Program-made: the position numbers and the translations under genes
Notes under the pieces: generated by a model
Seen by the model: the letters and a program-made list of their open reading frames with translations, nothing else
Told to the model about the DNA's origin: nothing
The model's database searches: none
Shown: positions 36,844 through 45,647 of the stretch, piece after piece
How the letters are laid out: the number at the start of each line of letters is the position of its first letter
Numbering within the stretch: the first letter of the stretch is position 1
Assembly: GCF_034262375.1 (NCBI RefSeq)
Contig: NZ_CP139558.1
Span: forward strand, 7,130,001 to 7,194,000
DNA length: 64,000 nucleotides
Reading direction: 5' to 3'
DNA from: Mucilaginibacter sabulilitoris
GTDB lineage: Bacteria; Bacteroidota; Bacteroidia; Sphingobacteriales; Sphingobacteriaceae

Positions 36844-38556
36844 TCAATTCAATTCAACAGCAATTGTTTTGATCTGGTGCGGTCTCAATTTTATGCTTTT
36901 TCCATCAAACATTAAGGCTGTTTGCTCCGCATTGGTATAATTCCAGAGCAGCAGTAATCCATCTTTAAACAGCATACTGTCAACCGCCAATGGATCAGAA
37001 GATCCAGTATTAATTATAGCTGATGAATTATTTAACACATTTTTCAATGCAAAATAAACCGGGAATGGTTCATTACTATCTGATATGACACCCTGGTTTC
37101 CAAGTGTTTTAAAATAGGTGATGCTATCCGCCTGTGCAACTGTCAGGCTTTTAATGCTGCCTAAAGTAAAAACTGAACAGAAACTTTTATTTTGTCTTGA
37201 ATCATTACGTTCATTATCAGACCGTGTTATCAAAGCAGGGTCACTAGCATAAGGATTAAATCTTTTTTTCAATGTGACAGGCGAGATGTATACAGATATA
37301 TTTTCACCATAAATATGTTTTGCAGTTTTAACGGTATCAGCCTGTGCGGCAATGTTTTCAATCAACGACAGATCATCAGACGCATGTTCCTGCGGATGAA
37401 TAGCATAACCTATAAATTCAGCACCACTGGTATTAAACCTGCACCGGTTGATCTCTTTAAAATTATAATCTGTACCAACGCCTACCGGCACATCTGGAAA
37501 TTGCTCTTTTATTACCCAGCTATGATCTATTAATTGCTTACTGGTTACCAGCTCATTTTTTGATAGCAAAAGAATTGATTTTACATCGGCTTTCAACTGA
37601 TGGCAAAGCGCTGTAAAAACGTTTATTTCTCCTAAAAAATTTTCGCTCAATTGAAGCGTCACCTGTAAAGGCAATTGCAGTATTCCTGCATTTTCAGTAT
37701 CACTAAAAAACTGTGCTGTCCAATGTTCACGGGATAAGTCAACAGTTATTGCGTAGTGTTTAAGCTTTAGGTCGCGGAGTAATGCTCCGGCCTTTGCTGA
37801 TATTTGATTAGCTACTTCGGCAGCGGCGATACCTATTTTGGGTAACTCAAGTATCTGACCGGTCATCGTAATTTCTATTAAATTGCTTTTACCAACAGGT
37901 AAAACGGGCAGGTCATCAACAGCGGAAAAAACGATTTTTTGATGAATCCTTTCACCATGCATAACTTTAACAGGAACAGGCAAATCATGCGGGGTGCAAA
38001 AAGTTTTAAATGAAGCATCTGTCCAGTTACGCTGATCTTCGGTCTCAAAAATATCTCCTTCAAAACCCAGGTTGTACCAACTGTTATTCTTTTGCCATTT
38101 TAAACTTGCTATTTGCCTAAACGGGTCATCATTCGCAATAGGCTCCGGGAAACTGGTTTGTGTTACTGTTTTATCAGGGTGGGTAATTTCGACCTGCTGG
38201 CCCCGGTAATCACCGATCGGGTGTAAAACACAAAAACCCAGCCTGTTCTTTAAGAATTCAACCCGTGCATATCCCTCTATTTCAAAAGTAATTTCGCCGT
38301 TTTCGCTGCCGTTAATCATTACCTGCCAGCAAAAAATGTCGGTACCCTTTTGTTGATGACAGCAATCATAACTGATAAAAAAACTGTTTTGCCTGGATCG
38401 GATTATCTCATTTTTTATAATAACATCCATAGTTCCCCAATTCTCATCGCGAAGGGCAAAATAGATCATCCTCAGTATTTCTGTTTTATCATAACTGATA
38501 TAACGCAAAAAGCCTTTTTCATATAGTAAAGTAAATGTCCCGGCCCGAAGCTGCAT
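36844..38556 (-). CDS. apnL: D-apionate lactonase (D-apionolactonase) ApnL
   Basis: 570 residues, without signal peptide. ApnL hydrolyses D-apionolactone to D-apionate in the oxidative D-apiose pathway. The stretch EDQRNWTDASFKTFCTP at about 167-183 and the opening LRAGTFTLLYEKGFLRYI with RIGFCVLHPIG-like text (LGFCVLHPIGDYRG) are what I know of this family. Length fits. It is the last gene of the seven-gene operon, 15 bp after the substrate-binding protein. The neighbours apsD, apnO and oiaC are the other pathway steps, which makes the assignment firm. Confidence 0.87.
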   Translation of the reverse strand: MQLRAGTFTLLYEKGFLRYISYDKTEILRMIYFALRDENWGTMDVIIKNEIIRSRQNSFFISYDCCHQQKGTDIFCWQVMINGSENGEITFEIEGYARVEFLKNRLGFCVLHPIGDYRGQQVEITHPDKTVTQTSFPEPIANDDPFRQIASLKWQKNNSWYNLGFEGDIFETEDQRNWTDASFKTFCTPHDLPVPVKVMHGERIHQKIVFSAVDDLPVLPVGKSNLIEITMTGQILELPKIGIAAAEVANQISAKAGALLRDLKLKHYAITVDLSREHWTAQFFSDTENAGILQLPLQVTLQLSENFLGEINVFTALCHQLKADVKSILLLSKNELVTSKQLIDHSWVIKEQFPDVPVGVGTDYNFKEINRCRFNTSGAEFIGYAIHPQEHASDDLSLIENIAAQADTVKTAKHIYGENISVYISPVTLKKRFNPYASDPALITRSDNERNDSRQNKSFCSVFTLGSIKSLTVAQADSITYFKTLGNQGVISDSNEPFPVYFALKNVLNNSSAIINTGSSDPLAVDSMLFKDGLLLLWNYTNAEQTALMFDGKSIKLRPHQIKTIAVELN

Positions 38557-38571
38557 AATATCCGGATAGTA

Positions 38572-39609
38572 TTAGTGATTTATAAATTGATCAACGTTCT
38601 CTTTTGTAATTTTCAACAGCCCAGTGTTAACCGAATATGGTATATCTGTTATCCCGGCTTTGGCATCGTTGCCTGATAGTTTGTTAGTTTTATGTGCCAT
38701 ATCATATAAAAACTGGGCGCCATACCAGGTAAAAAGTTCACGTTTTTGTCCTGCAAGCATCTGGATAACGCCTTGTTTCACCAGTGCCAGGTGCTCTGGT
38801 TCCCAATCTACGCAGGTAATTTTGATTTTTCCAGCCCTGCCTGCCTCTTTTACCGCTAAAGCGATACCAGGACCCGAATTAGAATCAAAACCCGCGAAAG
38901 CAGCGATATCAGGATGCGCAGATAATAAGTCGGAAGTTATTTTTGCTGCCTCTTCTACATTAGCTTTATCATCAAATTTACCAACCACCTCAATTCCGGG
39001 ATACTTTTTAAATACATCGAGAAGGCCCTTAAAGCCCGCTTCCATATTATTCAGGCCCAATATTCCCATATAGGCTACTTTGCCTCTTCCATTGATCAGG
39101 CTGGCAATTTCTTCACCCTGCATTTTACCTATTTCGTACCAATCAGTTCCTAAAAAAGCGTTCCGCTTTGAATCAGGAATGTCTGAATCATAAACTACTG
39201 TTGGAATACCCGCAGCTACAGCCTTATTGATAGCCCCAGCTATTGCCGGATCAGTACCGTTAATAAGCAGGCCCGATGGTTTTGAGCCGATCACTTCTTC
39301 TATAGTATTGATCTGTTCTGAAACATCCCAATCGGCCGGACCTAAAACAGACACTTTCACTCCCCTTGCCTTCCCCCATTTTAAAAACGCCGCCTGATCG
39401 TGATGTACATACATTGGCATAGTCACGGCGGTTGTCACCATTACATATTCTTCGTTCTTTATCGCTTCATCCTTTGTGCCCTCATTAACTGATGGCGTGG
39501 CTGTTTCAGTATTCTTTGACGGCAATTCGCAAGAATATACCATCAGCATGAAAGAGCATACAACAAATAGAAACGGTTTCCTTAGCATAAGCTCTTTATT
39601 ACACTTCAT
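38572..39609 (-). CDS. Sugar ABC transporter substrate-binding lipoprotein (proposed D-apiose binder)
   Basis: 345 residues of the periplasmic-binding-protein-like group 1/4 fold (RbsB type; VMVTTAVTMPMYVHHDQAAF, GLLINGTDPAIAGAINKAVA, DIAAFAGFDSNSGPGIALA). The N-terminus FLFVVCSFMLMVYSCELPS is a lipoprotein signal, so the protein is tethered rather than free. The frame overlaps the permease stop by 11 bp; a second ATG at 39588 gives a cleaner lipoprotein signal and may be the true start. Family members of apiose gene clusters bind D-apiose; here the ligand is inferred from the operon. Confidence 0.85.
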   Translation of the reverse strand: MKCNKELMLRKPFLFVVCSFMLMVYSCELPSKNTETATPSVNEGTKDEAIKNEEYVMVTTAVTMPMYVHHDQAAFLKWGKARGVKVSVLGPADWDVSEQINTIEEVIGSKPSGLLINGTDPAIAGAINKAVAAGIPTVVYDSDIPDSKRNAFLGTDWYEIGKMQGEEIASLINGRGKVAYMGILGLNNMEAGFKGLLDVFKKYPGIEVVGKFDDKANVEEAAKITSDLLSAHPDIAAFAGFDSNSGPGIALAVKEAGRAGKIKITCVDWEPEHLALVKQGVIQMLAGQKRELFTWYGAQFLYDMAHKTNKLSGNDAKAGITDIPYSVNTGLLKITKENVDQFINH

Positions 39610-40543
39610 ATTTTTTCTGCAAAAATTTGTCCAGCCACAATATGGCTATCAATATCAGCCCGAGTATAATATCCTGCCAATAACCCGATACTCTCGAAAT
39701 TACCATGATATTCCCTATTACTCCCATAAAAAGCGCACCTAGCAGGGCGCCCGGCATTTTTCCTATCCCGCCACTCAGGCTGGCACCTCCCAATATTACG
39801 GCCGTTATTACTTTCAACTCTAGTCCACGGCCCATGGTAGGTAAAGCCGCTCCTAAACGTGATGTTAACAGTATCCCCGCTGCACCTGCCAATAAAGAGG
39901 ATAATATGAAACCATACATCTTCATTCTTTTCACCCTGATGCCTGATAGATCAGCGGCCTTTTCATTGTTGCCAATATAATAGTACCGCCTGAAAAAAAT
40001 GGTTTTATTCAATAAGAAAGAAAACACCCCCACTGTCAGGAGCATATACCAAACCGGCATTTGAATGCCCAGCAGCTTAGATTGTCCTATAACATTGAAC
40101 CAATAAGGTAAGCCCTGTATACCCGAACCGCTTACCATGAGCGCCCCGCCACGTATAATACCCATCATTGCGAGTGTTTGTATCATCGGGTTAATCCCCT
40201 GGTAAGCAATCAGATACCCATTAACTAAACCTATTACTGATGCGCAAAGCATGCCCAGTAAGATGGCTAAGGGTACCGGCACATGAAAAAAGAACATAAG
40301 GTAGGATGTAAAACATCCCACAAATGCGACGGTAGAGCCCACCGAAAGATCAAATGTACCCGAAATCAGCAGCAGCATCATACCTACCGCCACGATGGTA
40401 TCAGTGGACAGGTTGAGCAGTATTTGTGAGAAATTATTAAAGGTTGGAAATGTTGATGAAAAAACCGCGCTTGCTGCTGCAATGATCACAACCAGCACAA
40501 CGGCAAATGCATAAAGACGATTTTCAAACAATTTCTGCAACAT
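39599..40543 (-). CDS. Sugar ABC transporter permease (RbsC-like)
   Basis: 314 residues with about nine or ten membrane helices, of the BPD_transp_2 family. The coupling region GNNEKAADLSGIRVKRMKMYGF and the conserved LISGTFDLSVGSTVAFVG, ALPTMGRGLELKVITAVILGG are as in RbsC. It lies 4 bp after the ATPase gene and overlaps the binding-protein gene. It forms the inner-membrane pore of the proposed apiose importer. Confidence 0.92.
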   Translation of the reverse strand: MLQKLFENRLYAFAVVLVVIIAAASAVFSSTFPTFNNFSQILLNLSTDTIVAVGMMLLLISGTFDLSVGSTVAFVGCFTSYLMFFFHVPVPLAILLGMLCASVIGLVNGYLIAYQGINPMIQTLAMMGIIRGGALMVSGSGIQGLPYWFNVIGQSKLLGIQMPVWYMLLTVGVFSFLLNKTIFFRRYYYIGNNEKAADLSGIRVKRMKMYGFILSSLLAGAAGILLTSRLGAALPTMGRGLELKVITAVILGGASLSGGIGKMPGALLGALFMGVIGNIMVISRVSGYWQDIILGLILIAILWLDKFLQKKYEV

Positions 40544-40547
40544 ACCC

Positions 40548-42032
40548 TCAACTTGCTAATAACATAATTTTATCTTCAGACGCCTCAGCGGCATTGAGCT
40601 GGCCGGCTATCCCGCCACGCCGCAGCACCAGGATACGGTCGCATAATCCCAAAAGCTCGGGCATATCGCTCGATATCATAATAATTCCTTTTCCTTGTGC
40701 TGCAATAGTGGTTAGCAGCTCATATATTTCGAGTTTTGCGCCGACATCGATGCCGTGTGTTGGCTCGTCAATGATCAATACCTCAGGGTTCGTTTGCAGC
40801 CATTTGGCCAGCACCACCTTTTGTTGGTTGCCGCCACTTAAGTTAACGGCTTTTTGATTGATATTTCGGGGCGTAATATGTAACCGTTCAACATACTCTT
40901 TTGCTCTCTGGATAACAATATTTCTGTTAAACCAACTGGCAGATCTGGTACCGGCTGATAAACAACCGATGTTATCTGCAACCGGCATTTCCAAGAAAAG
41001 CCCTGATTGCTTTCGATCTTCGGGTACATAAGCGATTCCTTTAGCTACCGCATCTGAGGGGTGTTGAATATCAACCTTTTTATCCCTGATTAAAACTTCG
41101 CCCGACTTATCATCCGCTCCGAATATAGCCCTTGCAATTTCCGTTCTGCCGGCACCTACCAGTCCGGCAATTCCCAGTATCTCGCCGCAATAAAGATCAA
41201 ATGTTATATCACTGAACTTTGAACCGGAAAGATTCTTAACTTGCATTAATATTTGTTTTGTTACCGAAGATTGTTTGCGGATCTGTTTGATTTCCCTGCC
41301 TACCATTGTTCTGATCAATTTATCTTCGGTAAGGTCATTGTTGTCAAATGTTGCCTGTATCTTACCATCTTTCAATACAGTTACCCGGTCGGCAATCCTG
41401 AAAATTTCAGACAAGCGGTGTGAGATATAAATAACAGATACCTTTTTTTCCTTTAACCCATTTATAATGTCAAATAAAACAATCGTTTCTTTTTCAGTTA
41501 AGGAAGCGGTAGGCTCATCGCAGATCAATATCTGTGGATTGCGGGAAAGTGCCTTCGCAATTTCTATCATCTGCTTTTGTGCGGGTGATAATCTGCATAC
41601 AAGTGTTTTGGGGTTGATATCGATATATAATTGCTGCAGCAGGCGGCTTGTATTTTGATAGAGCAATTTAAAGTCGATTATACCGGCAGTGCTATGCGGT
41701 TGCTGATTAGCAAAGATATTCTCGGCTACGCTCATGCTGTCAACCAGACTCAGGTGTTGATAAACGATGGCGACATCGGCATTGAACGCCGATTGCGGAT
41801 TATCGAACCGGATTCTTTCGCCATTTATATTTATAAAGCCGGCATCAGGCTGCAGGTTACCGGAGAGTATGTTCATTAGCGTACTTTTCCCGGCACCGTT
41901 CTCACCGCAAAGTGCATGCACTTCTCCTGTCCTTAAATTAAAATCTACTCCATCCAGCGCCTTCACCCCAGGAAATTGCTTGCTGATATTGTTCAGCTCT
42001 AAACGCCAGGCGGGATTATTTTCAGTCGGCAT
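40548..42032 (-). CDS. Sugar ABC transporter ATP-binding protein (RbsA-like)
   Basis: 494 residues with two ABC domains in one chain. Domain 1 has GENGAGKST, the unusual signature LSPAQKQMIEIAKAL and Walker B LICDEPTASL. Domain 2 has the degenerate GLVGAGRTE, signature LSGGNQQKVVLAKWL and Walker B LIIDEPTHGIDVG, as in RbsA/AraG/MglA. It overlaps apsD by 11 bp, showing translational coupling of transport and catabolism. Importers of this class are rare in Bacteroidota. Confidence 0.93.
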   Translation of the reverse strand: MPTENNPAWRLELNNISKQFPGVKALDGVDFNLRTGEVHALCGENGAGKSTLMNILSGNLQPDAGFININGERIRFDNPQSAFNADVAIVYQHLSLVDSMSVAENIFANQQPHSTAGIIDFKLLYQNTSRLLQQLYIDINPKTLVCRLSPAQKQMIEIAKALSRNPQILICDEPTASLTEKETIVLFDIINGLKEKKVSVIYISHRLSEIFRIADRVTVLKDGKIQATFDNNDLTEDKLIRTMVGREIKQIRKQSSVTKQILMQVKNLSGSKFSDITFDLYCGEILGIAGLVGAGRTEIARAIFGADDKSGEVLIRDKKVDIQHPSDAVAKGIAYVPEDRKQSGLFLEMPVADNIGCLSAGTRSASWFNRNIVIQRAKEYVERLHITPRNINQKAVNLSGGNQQKVVLAKWLQTNPEVLIIDEPTHGIDVGAKLEIYELLTTIAAQGKGIIMISSDMPELLGLCDRILVLRRGGIAGQLNAAEASEDKIMLLAS

Positions 42033-43059
42033 GGAAAGATTTTATAGTGATCAATTCGTTATTTCTTGCGGAAGCATAGGCGGCATGCACTAACCGCACT
42101 GTTTCCAGATTATTTGAGCCCCTGTTTTCAGAAACTTCGTTTTTTAATAAATCGTTCAAAATATCCCTGTTACAATCTACAATGCTGGAATGTACTAATG
42201 CATAAGCAGGATCAAGCCAGCGATAAAGCCTTGGCGCGGCTTTTATTTTATCCGTTCCGCTACGTGTAGTAATATGTACCTGGTAATTATTCATCAGTTG
42301 TATAGACCCCTTAGTGCCTTCAATCAAAATATAGGTTTGTGGAAAGGATTCATGCTCCAATATTGACGCGTAGGACATTTCGGCATAACAGGATATACCG
42401 TTTTCCATCTTCATCATCACATTGGCTGCGTCTTCGCCCTTTATTTTAGGGTTGACGGATGCCGTCTGGCAATACAGGCTTCTTGCTTCGCCAAACAGAA
42501 AGCGGCAAACATCTAATATATGTGAGCCAATATCAGTCAATATAAACTCATCGATCTCTGCCAAAAACGGTTGATTATCAAATACCGGGAACGCCGAGCA
42601 GAATGTAACCCGCGCTTTAAAAATACTTCCTATTACTCCCATATTCAGCAAATCTTTCAGTTTTCGGATCGGAGCCTGCCATCGCCAGTTCTCATGAATA
42701 AAAAAGGGTACCTGATGATTTTTACAGGTATTCACCATCTGCTCTGCCTTTTTCAAACCGGCAGCCATTGGTTTCTGGCAAATAACGGCTATCCCTTTTT
42801 TTGCCGCCATTTCTGTAAAAACATTATGAGTATCTACGTCGGTAATGATATCTGCGAAATCCAACTGCTCATTTTTTAAAAGCTCCTCTATATCATCGTA
42901 AACTCCGGGAATATTATATTGTTGAGCCAATGCTTCTGCCTTTGATCTGGTGCGGTTATACAGAGCAACCAATTCAATTCCATCCAGTTCCATCCAGGCC
43001 GGGATTTGATAATTAGCCCAAAAGCCTGTCCCTATGACCGCAAATCTCAATTTCTTCAT
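42022..43059 (-). CDS. apsD: D-apiose dehydrogenase ApsD (Gfo/Idh/MocA family)
   Basis: 345-residue cytoplasmic NAD-dependent oxidoreductase that oxidises D-apiose to D-apionolactone. Rossmann start LRFAVIGTGFWANYQIPAW, active-site motif ICQKPMAAG (the EKP lysine), and HENWRWQAP at about 143-151, a feature of ApsD-type members. The C-terminal Gfo/Idh domain follows (EFILTDIGSHILDVCRFLFG). Assignment rests on family resemblance plus its place between apnO and the transporter; alone, the family is too broad to fix the substrate. Confidence 0.85.
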   Translation of the reverse strand: MKKLRFAVIGTGFWANYQIPAWMELDGIELVALYNRTRSKAEALAQQYNIPGVYDDIEELLKNEQLDFADIITDVDTHNVFTEMAAKKGIAVICQKPMAAGLKKAEQMVNTCKNHQVPFFIHENWRWQAPIRKLKDLLNMGVIGSIFKARVTFCSAFPVFDNQPFLAEIDEFILTDIGSHILDVCRFLFGEARSLYCQTASVNPKIKGEDAANVMMKMENGISCYAEMSYASILEHESFPQTYILIEGTKGSIQLMNNYQVHITTRSGTDKIKAAPRLYRWLDPAYALVHSSIVDCNRDILNDLLKNEVSENRGSNNLETVRLVHAAYASARNNELITIKSFHAD

Positions 43060-43074
43060 TAACTAAATATTCTG

Positions 43075-43908
43075 CTAGTTGGTAATATCCCTTACCTGTT
43101 CGCGTATATTGCTCATTTCAAATATCTTTTCCCAACCTTCTTTAAATATAATAGGCCTTGCACGTTTGCTTATCTTATACGCTGCATCAGAGAATGTACC
43201 ATTTACTTCTTTAAACAAAACCGCGATCTGTATACGCAGATGGCCCAATACAAAATCATGGGCAGCTGCTTCGGGCACGCCAAGTTCAACAATTTTGTCA
43301 TATCCTTTTTTTACTACTTCCATGCAGGTTTGAGCCAGTGTTTCTACCATTGCCGGCTCTAAAATAGCCATTTGTTCAAGAGTTATGCGATGCGTCTCTT
43401 TAATAGGCTGATACATGTCTTTTGAGATCTGCTCCCCCAGGTTGTATTGCTCCTCTGTCCCTGCCATTAATGCTACCACTATAGACTGTTTTGCAGATAT
43501 GCCTCCGTAAAAATCCCTGAAAGCTTCCTCTGTAGGCTCCCAGTTAAACACCGAAGGATGGCATGGATGAGCTATCACATAACTTAGGTCATCACGTCGA
43601 AAGATCACGCCGTCTAACGGTGCAGCCGGGTCGAGCGTCATGACCAGCGAACCGGTCTTCATCATCGGGATGATCTCTTCGGAGATTTTACCGATAGCCA
43701 CATCCGGCACGGCAAGTATCACTACATCAGCAAGCGGAATAACATCTTGTTGCACGCTCACTGTTACACCCCGCTGCTTTAATAATTCAATGCATGGACC
43801 GCTGATCTCCAAATAGGAAATATCATACTGAGAGCAATTTAAAAAGTTATCCGTAATGCGAACACCCATTTTGCCGCCGGCTCCAACCAAAACAATTTTT
43901 GTTGTCAT
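43075..43908 (-). CDS. apnO: D-apionate oxidoisomerase ApnO
   Basis: 277 residues, related to the 6-phosphogluconate dehydrogenase fold. It oxidises and isomerises D-apionate to 3-oxo-isoapionate with NAD. Visible are the dinucleotide-binding start KIVLVGAGGKMGVRI, the motif YVIAHPCHPSVFN at about 111-123 that is typical of ApnO, and an all-helical C-terminal domain (MVETLAQTCMEVVKKGYDKI). It lies 15 bp before apsD and 20 bp after oiaC. Confidence 0.88.
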   Translation of the reverse strand: MTTKIVLVGAGGKMGVRITDNFLNCSQYDISYLEISGPCIELLKQRGVTVSVQQDVIPLADVVILAVPDVAIGKISEEIIPMMKTGSLVMTLDPAAPLDGVIFRRDDLSYVIAHPCHPSVFNWEPTEEAFRDFYGGISAKQSIVVALMAGTEEQYNLGEQISKDMYQPIKETHRITLEQMAILEPAMVETLAQTCMEVVKKGYDKIVELGVPEAAAHDFVLGHLRIQIAVLFKEVNGTFSDAAYKISKRARPIIFKEGWEKIFEMSNIREQVRDITN

Positions 43909-43928
43909 AATAATTTAAAACCTTTATC

Positions 43929-44744
43929 TTATTTAAAATAGTTCGTTTGTTTAAGGTAATCTATGCTTTGCTTCGCCCATTGTTCTTCCTTGGATACTGT
44001 CGTTTCCTTTACATTTTCCGGCACAAGCCATTGCTCCAGTACTGCACTTTCACAACGGCCATATCGCCCAACTTTTTCCATCAGCAGATCGATGTCTGTC
44101 AACCCTTGTCCTGCGGGGCACCCTTCCACAGAAAATCCCATCTGGTGAGACAAACGGTTTACTGTAAAATCTTTAATATGCAGGTTTACCGTGTATGGTG
44201 ATAGAATGTGAGCTACGTATTCAAGTCCCTCGCCGGCACCAATTGAATTTACGCAATCCAGGCATATCCCCACATGTTCATCTCCTATTAACTCCATTAT
44301 ACCGGCAAGTTCTTTAGACTTAAACCTGTCGTGGTTCTCAATTCCCAAAATGATGCCCTTCTGTTTTAATCGGGGCAGAAATTTCTTTATAGTTTTTACT
44401 ATGGTTTCAGCGGCAGGCTCAAAGCCGGCACCATCAATCACAAAGCGAAGCAGTCGGACATCCAGGTAATCAGCTAATTGTATATATTTTTCCAGGTGCT
44501 CATCAGTAAGTTCACGCGCGCCTATTTCCAGCCTTATTCCGCTTTCGGTTATTCTATTTTTGAGACGATATAGTCTCTCACGATCAAAAGTGTGAACAGG
44601 TAAGTTATCACCTATTTGCAGGCAGCTCAATCCAAATGCCAGGGTTCTATCGATCAAAAACTGTTCAAGAGCAGGATTTTTGGCTTCAGCTATATGATAA
44701 TTTATAGCCCAACCATACGTAAAGCTACTTATCCCGAGTATCAT
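43929..44744 (-). CDS. oiaC: 3-oxo-isoapionate decarboxylase OiaC (TIM barrel)
   Basis: 271 residues from the ATG at 44744 (MILGISSFTYGWAIN). An AP-endonuclease-2-type TIM barrel with metal-ligand motifs GIENHDRFKSKEL, VGICLDCVNSIGAGEG, VNLHIKDF and AVLEQWLVP. It decarboxylates 3-oxo-isoapionate to L-erythrulose. A TTG at 44774 would add ten residues, but the ATG fits family N-termini and leaves the -7 element outside the gene. It is the first gene of the operon and carries the shared box 60-93 bp upstream. Confidence 0.85.
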   Translation of the reverse strand: MILGISSFTYGWAINYHIAEAKNPALEQFLIDRTLAFGLSCLQIGDNLPVHTFDRERLYRLKNRITESGIRLEIGARELTDEHLEKYIQLADYLDVRLLRFVIDGAGFEPAAETIVKTIKKFLPRLKQKGIILGIENHDRFKSKELAGIMELIGDEHVGICLDCVNSIGAGEGLEYVAHILSPYTVNLHIKDFTVNRLSHQMGFSVEGCPAGQGLTDIDLLMEKVGRYGRCESAVLEQWLVPENVKETTVSKEEQWAKQSIDYLKQTNYFK

Positions 44745-44771
44745 GCTATCAGATTGTAAATTGGTTATGAG

Positions 44772-44779
44772 CAATATTA
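44772..44779 (-). promoter_or_regulatory. Proposed -7 element for the oiaC operon
   Basis: Minus-strand TAATATTG, one mismatch from TAnnTTTG, 28 bp before the oiaC ATG and exactly 27 nt from the shared box. No -33 TTG is evident. Confidence 0.55.
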
Positions 44780-44802
44780 GGGGTAAAGCTGATGATCGCC
44801 GT

Positions 44803-44837
44803 CCTGTATATTGGTTGATTTAAACGCTATTTTTGCA
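44803..44837 (-). promoter_or_regulatory. Shared operator-like box, oiaC side
   Basis: Plus-strand CCTGTATATTGGTT, seven bases, then ACGCTATTTTTGCA. It repeats the box at 35740-35774 with the same orientation relative to the gene it should control. Its place just upstream of the -33 region fits a class II activator site. Confidence 0.78.
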
Positions 44838-44949
44838 AGAAAATATAAGGAAGACTATTATTGGATCATCTGTCATTCTAATATGGCAATAATTATCAAA
44901 TTACTCCGCGTCTGCCGGCAAAAGCTTTCGGCGTAGTTGACAAAAAAAG

Positions 44950-44979
44950 AAAGCCTGTAAATCAATGATTACAGGCTTT
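44950..44979 (-). terminator. Intrinsic terminator shielding the oiaC promoter
   Basis: A perfect 11-bp stem, AAAGCCTGTAA with TTACAGGCTTT, with an 8-nt loop. Minus-strand transcripts coming from 45.2 kb would stop here, followed by a TCTTTTTTTG tract. Confidence 0.75.
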
Positions 44980-45227
44980 TGCTCATTTTTAATGACATGG
45001 GGTGCGGTGAGGAGGTATTCGAACCTTCCCTTATACAGACTTAATATTTAATCAACTACAGAAAGTTAAACAAACCGGATCAACGAATGACTCACCCGTT
45101 TCTTTTCTATCGTAAATCTAACCACAAATATTAAAATACCCGAATGATCAGGATATTAGCTTGTAGCTTCTTGTCAACCCGGTTTGGAATAAAAAAACAG
45201 TGTTAATCTATCAGACTTTAATCAGTT

Positions 45228-45647
45228 TCATATTAATTTCTTTTCTATTCCAGATACGATAACCTTACTAACCGGAATTTCACCATACGCCACTTTTAAA
45301 GTCGGAGTACCGCCTTTAAGTGTAACCGTACCGAAACCCGTAGCTGTGGAAAGAAAACTTGTAAAATCACCAATCTGTGAATTTATATGTAAGCTTTTAT
45401 TGACTGCATCATAACGCAGCCCTGTAAGCCCTTCCAGCATGCCATAGCTGGACATTGCCCTTGCATACCAATGTCCGCACTCATATTCGTTAAAAGGGTT
45501 ACGGATATCGCCGGCATACCTGTCACGGCAAGCCCTGACAATCTCAAGGCCTTTATCCACTTCTCCCATTAGCATCAGGTGTGAGGCAACCTGGTATTCT
45601 ATACCTGTCCATACCTCATTGCTGTACACAAAAGGTAACGATAGCAT
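45228..45647 (-). pseudogene. C-terminal fragment of a GH116-type glycosidase
   Basis: 139 residues beginning abruptly with LPFVYSNEVWTGIEYQVASH and including NPFNEYECGHWYARAMSSYG, which is the C-terminal part of GH116/DUF608 glucosylceramidase-type proteins (normally 700-900 residues). The N-terminal domain and the catalytic part are missing. There is no signal peptide and the break is at about 45645. The remnant is read leftward and ends in a normal stop. It is not expected to be active. Confidence 0.7.

Larger units (their letters stand above)
44745..45227. other. Intergenic region upstream of the apiose operon
   Basis: About 480 bases. From left to right it holds the oiaC promoter, the shared box, an intrinsic terminator and a tRNA-T-arm-like stretch at 44999-45030. 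No gene is seen. Confidence 0.6.

Noticed and set aside
44745..44774. TTG start adding ten residues to OiaC
   Set aside because: The ATG at 44744 fits the family N-terminus, and the upstream part contains the proposed -7 element.
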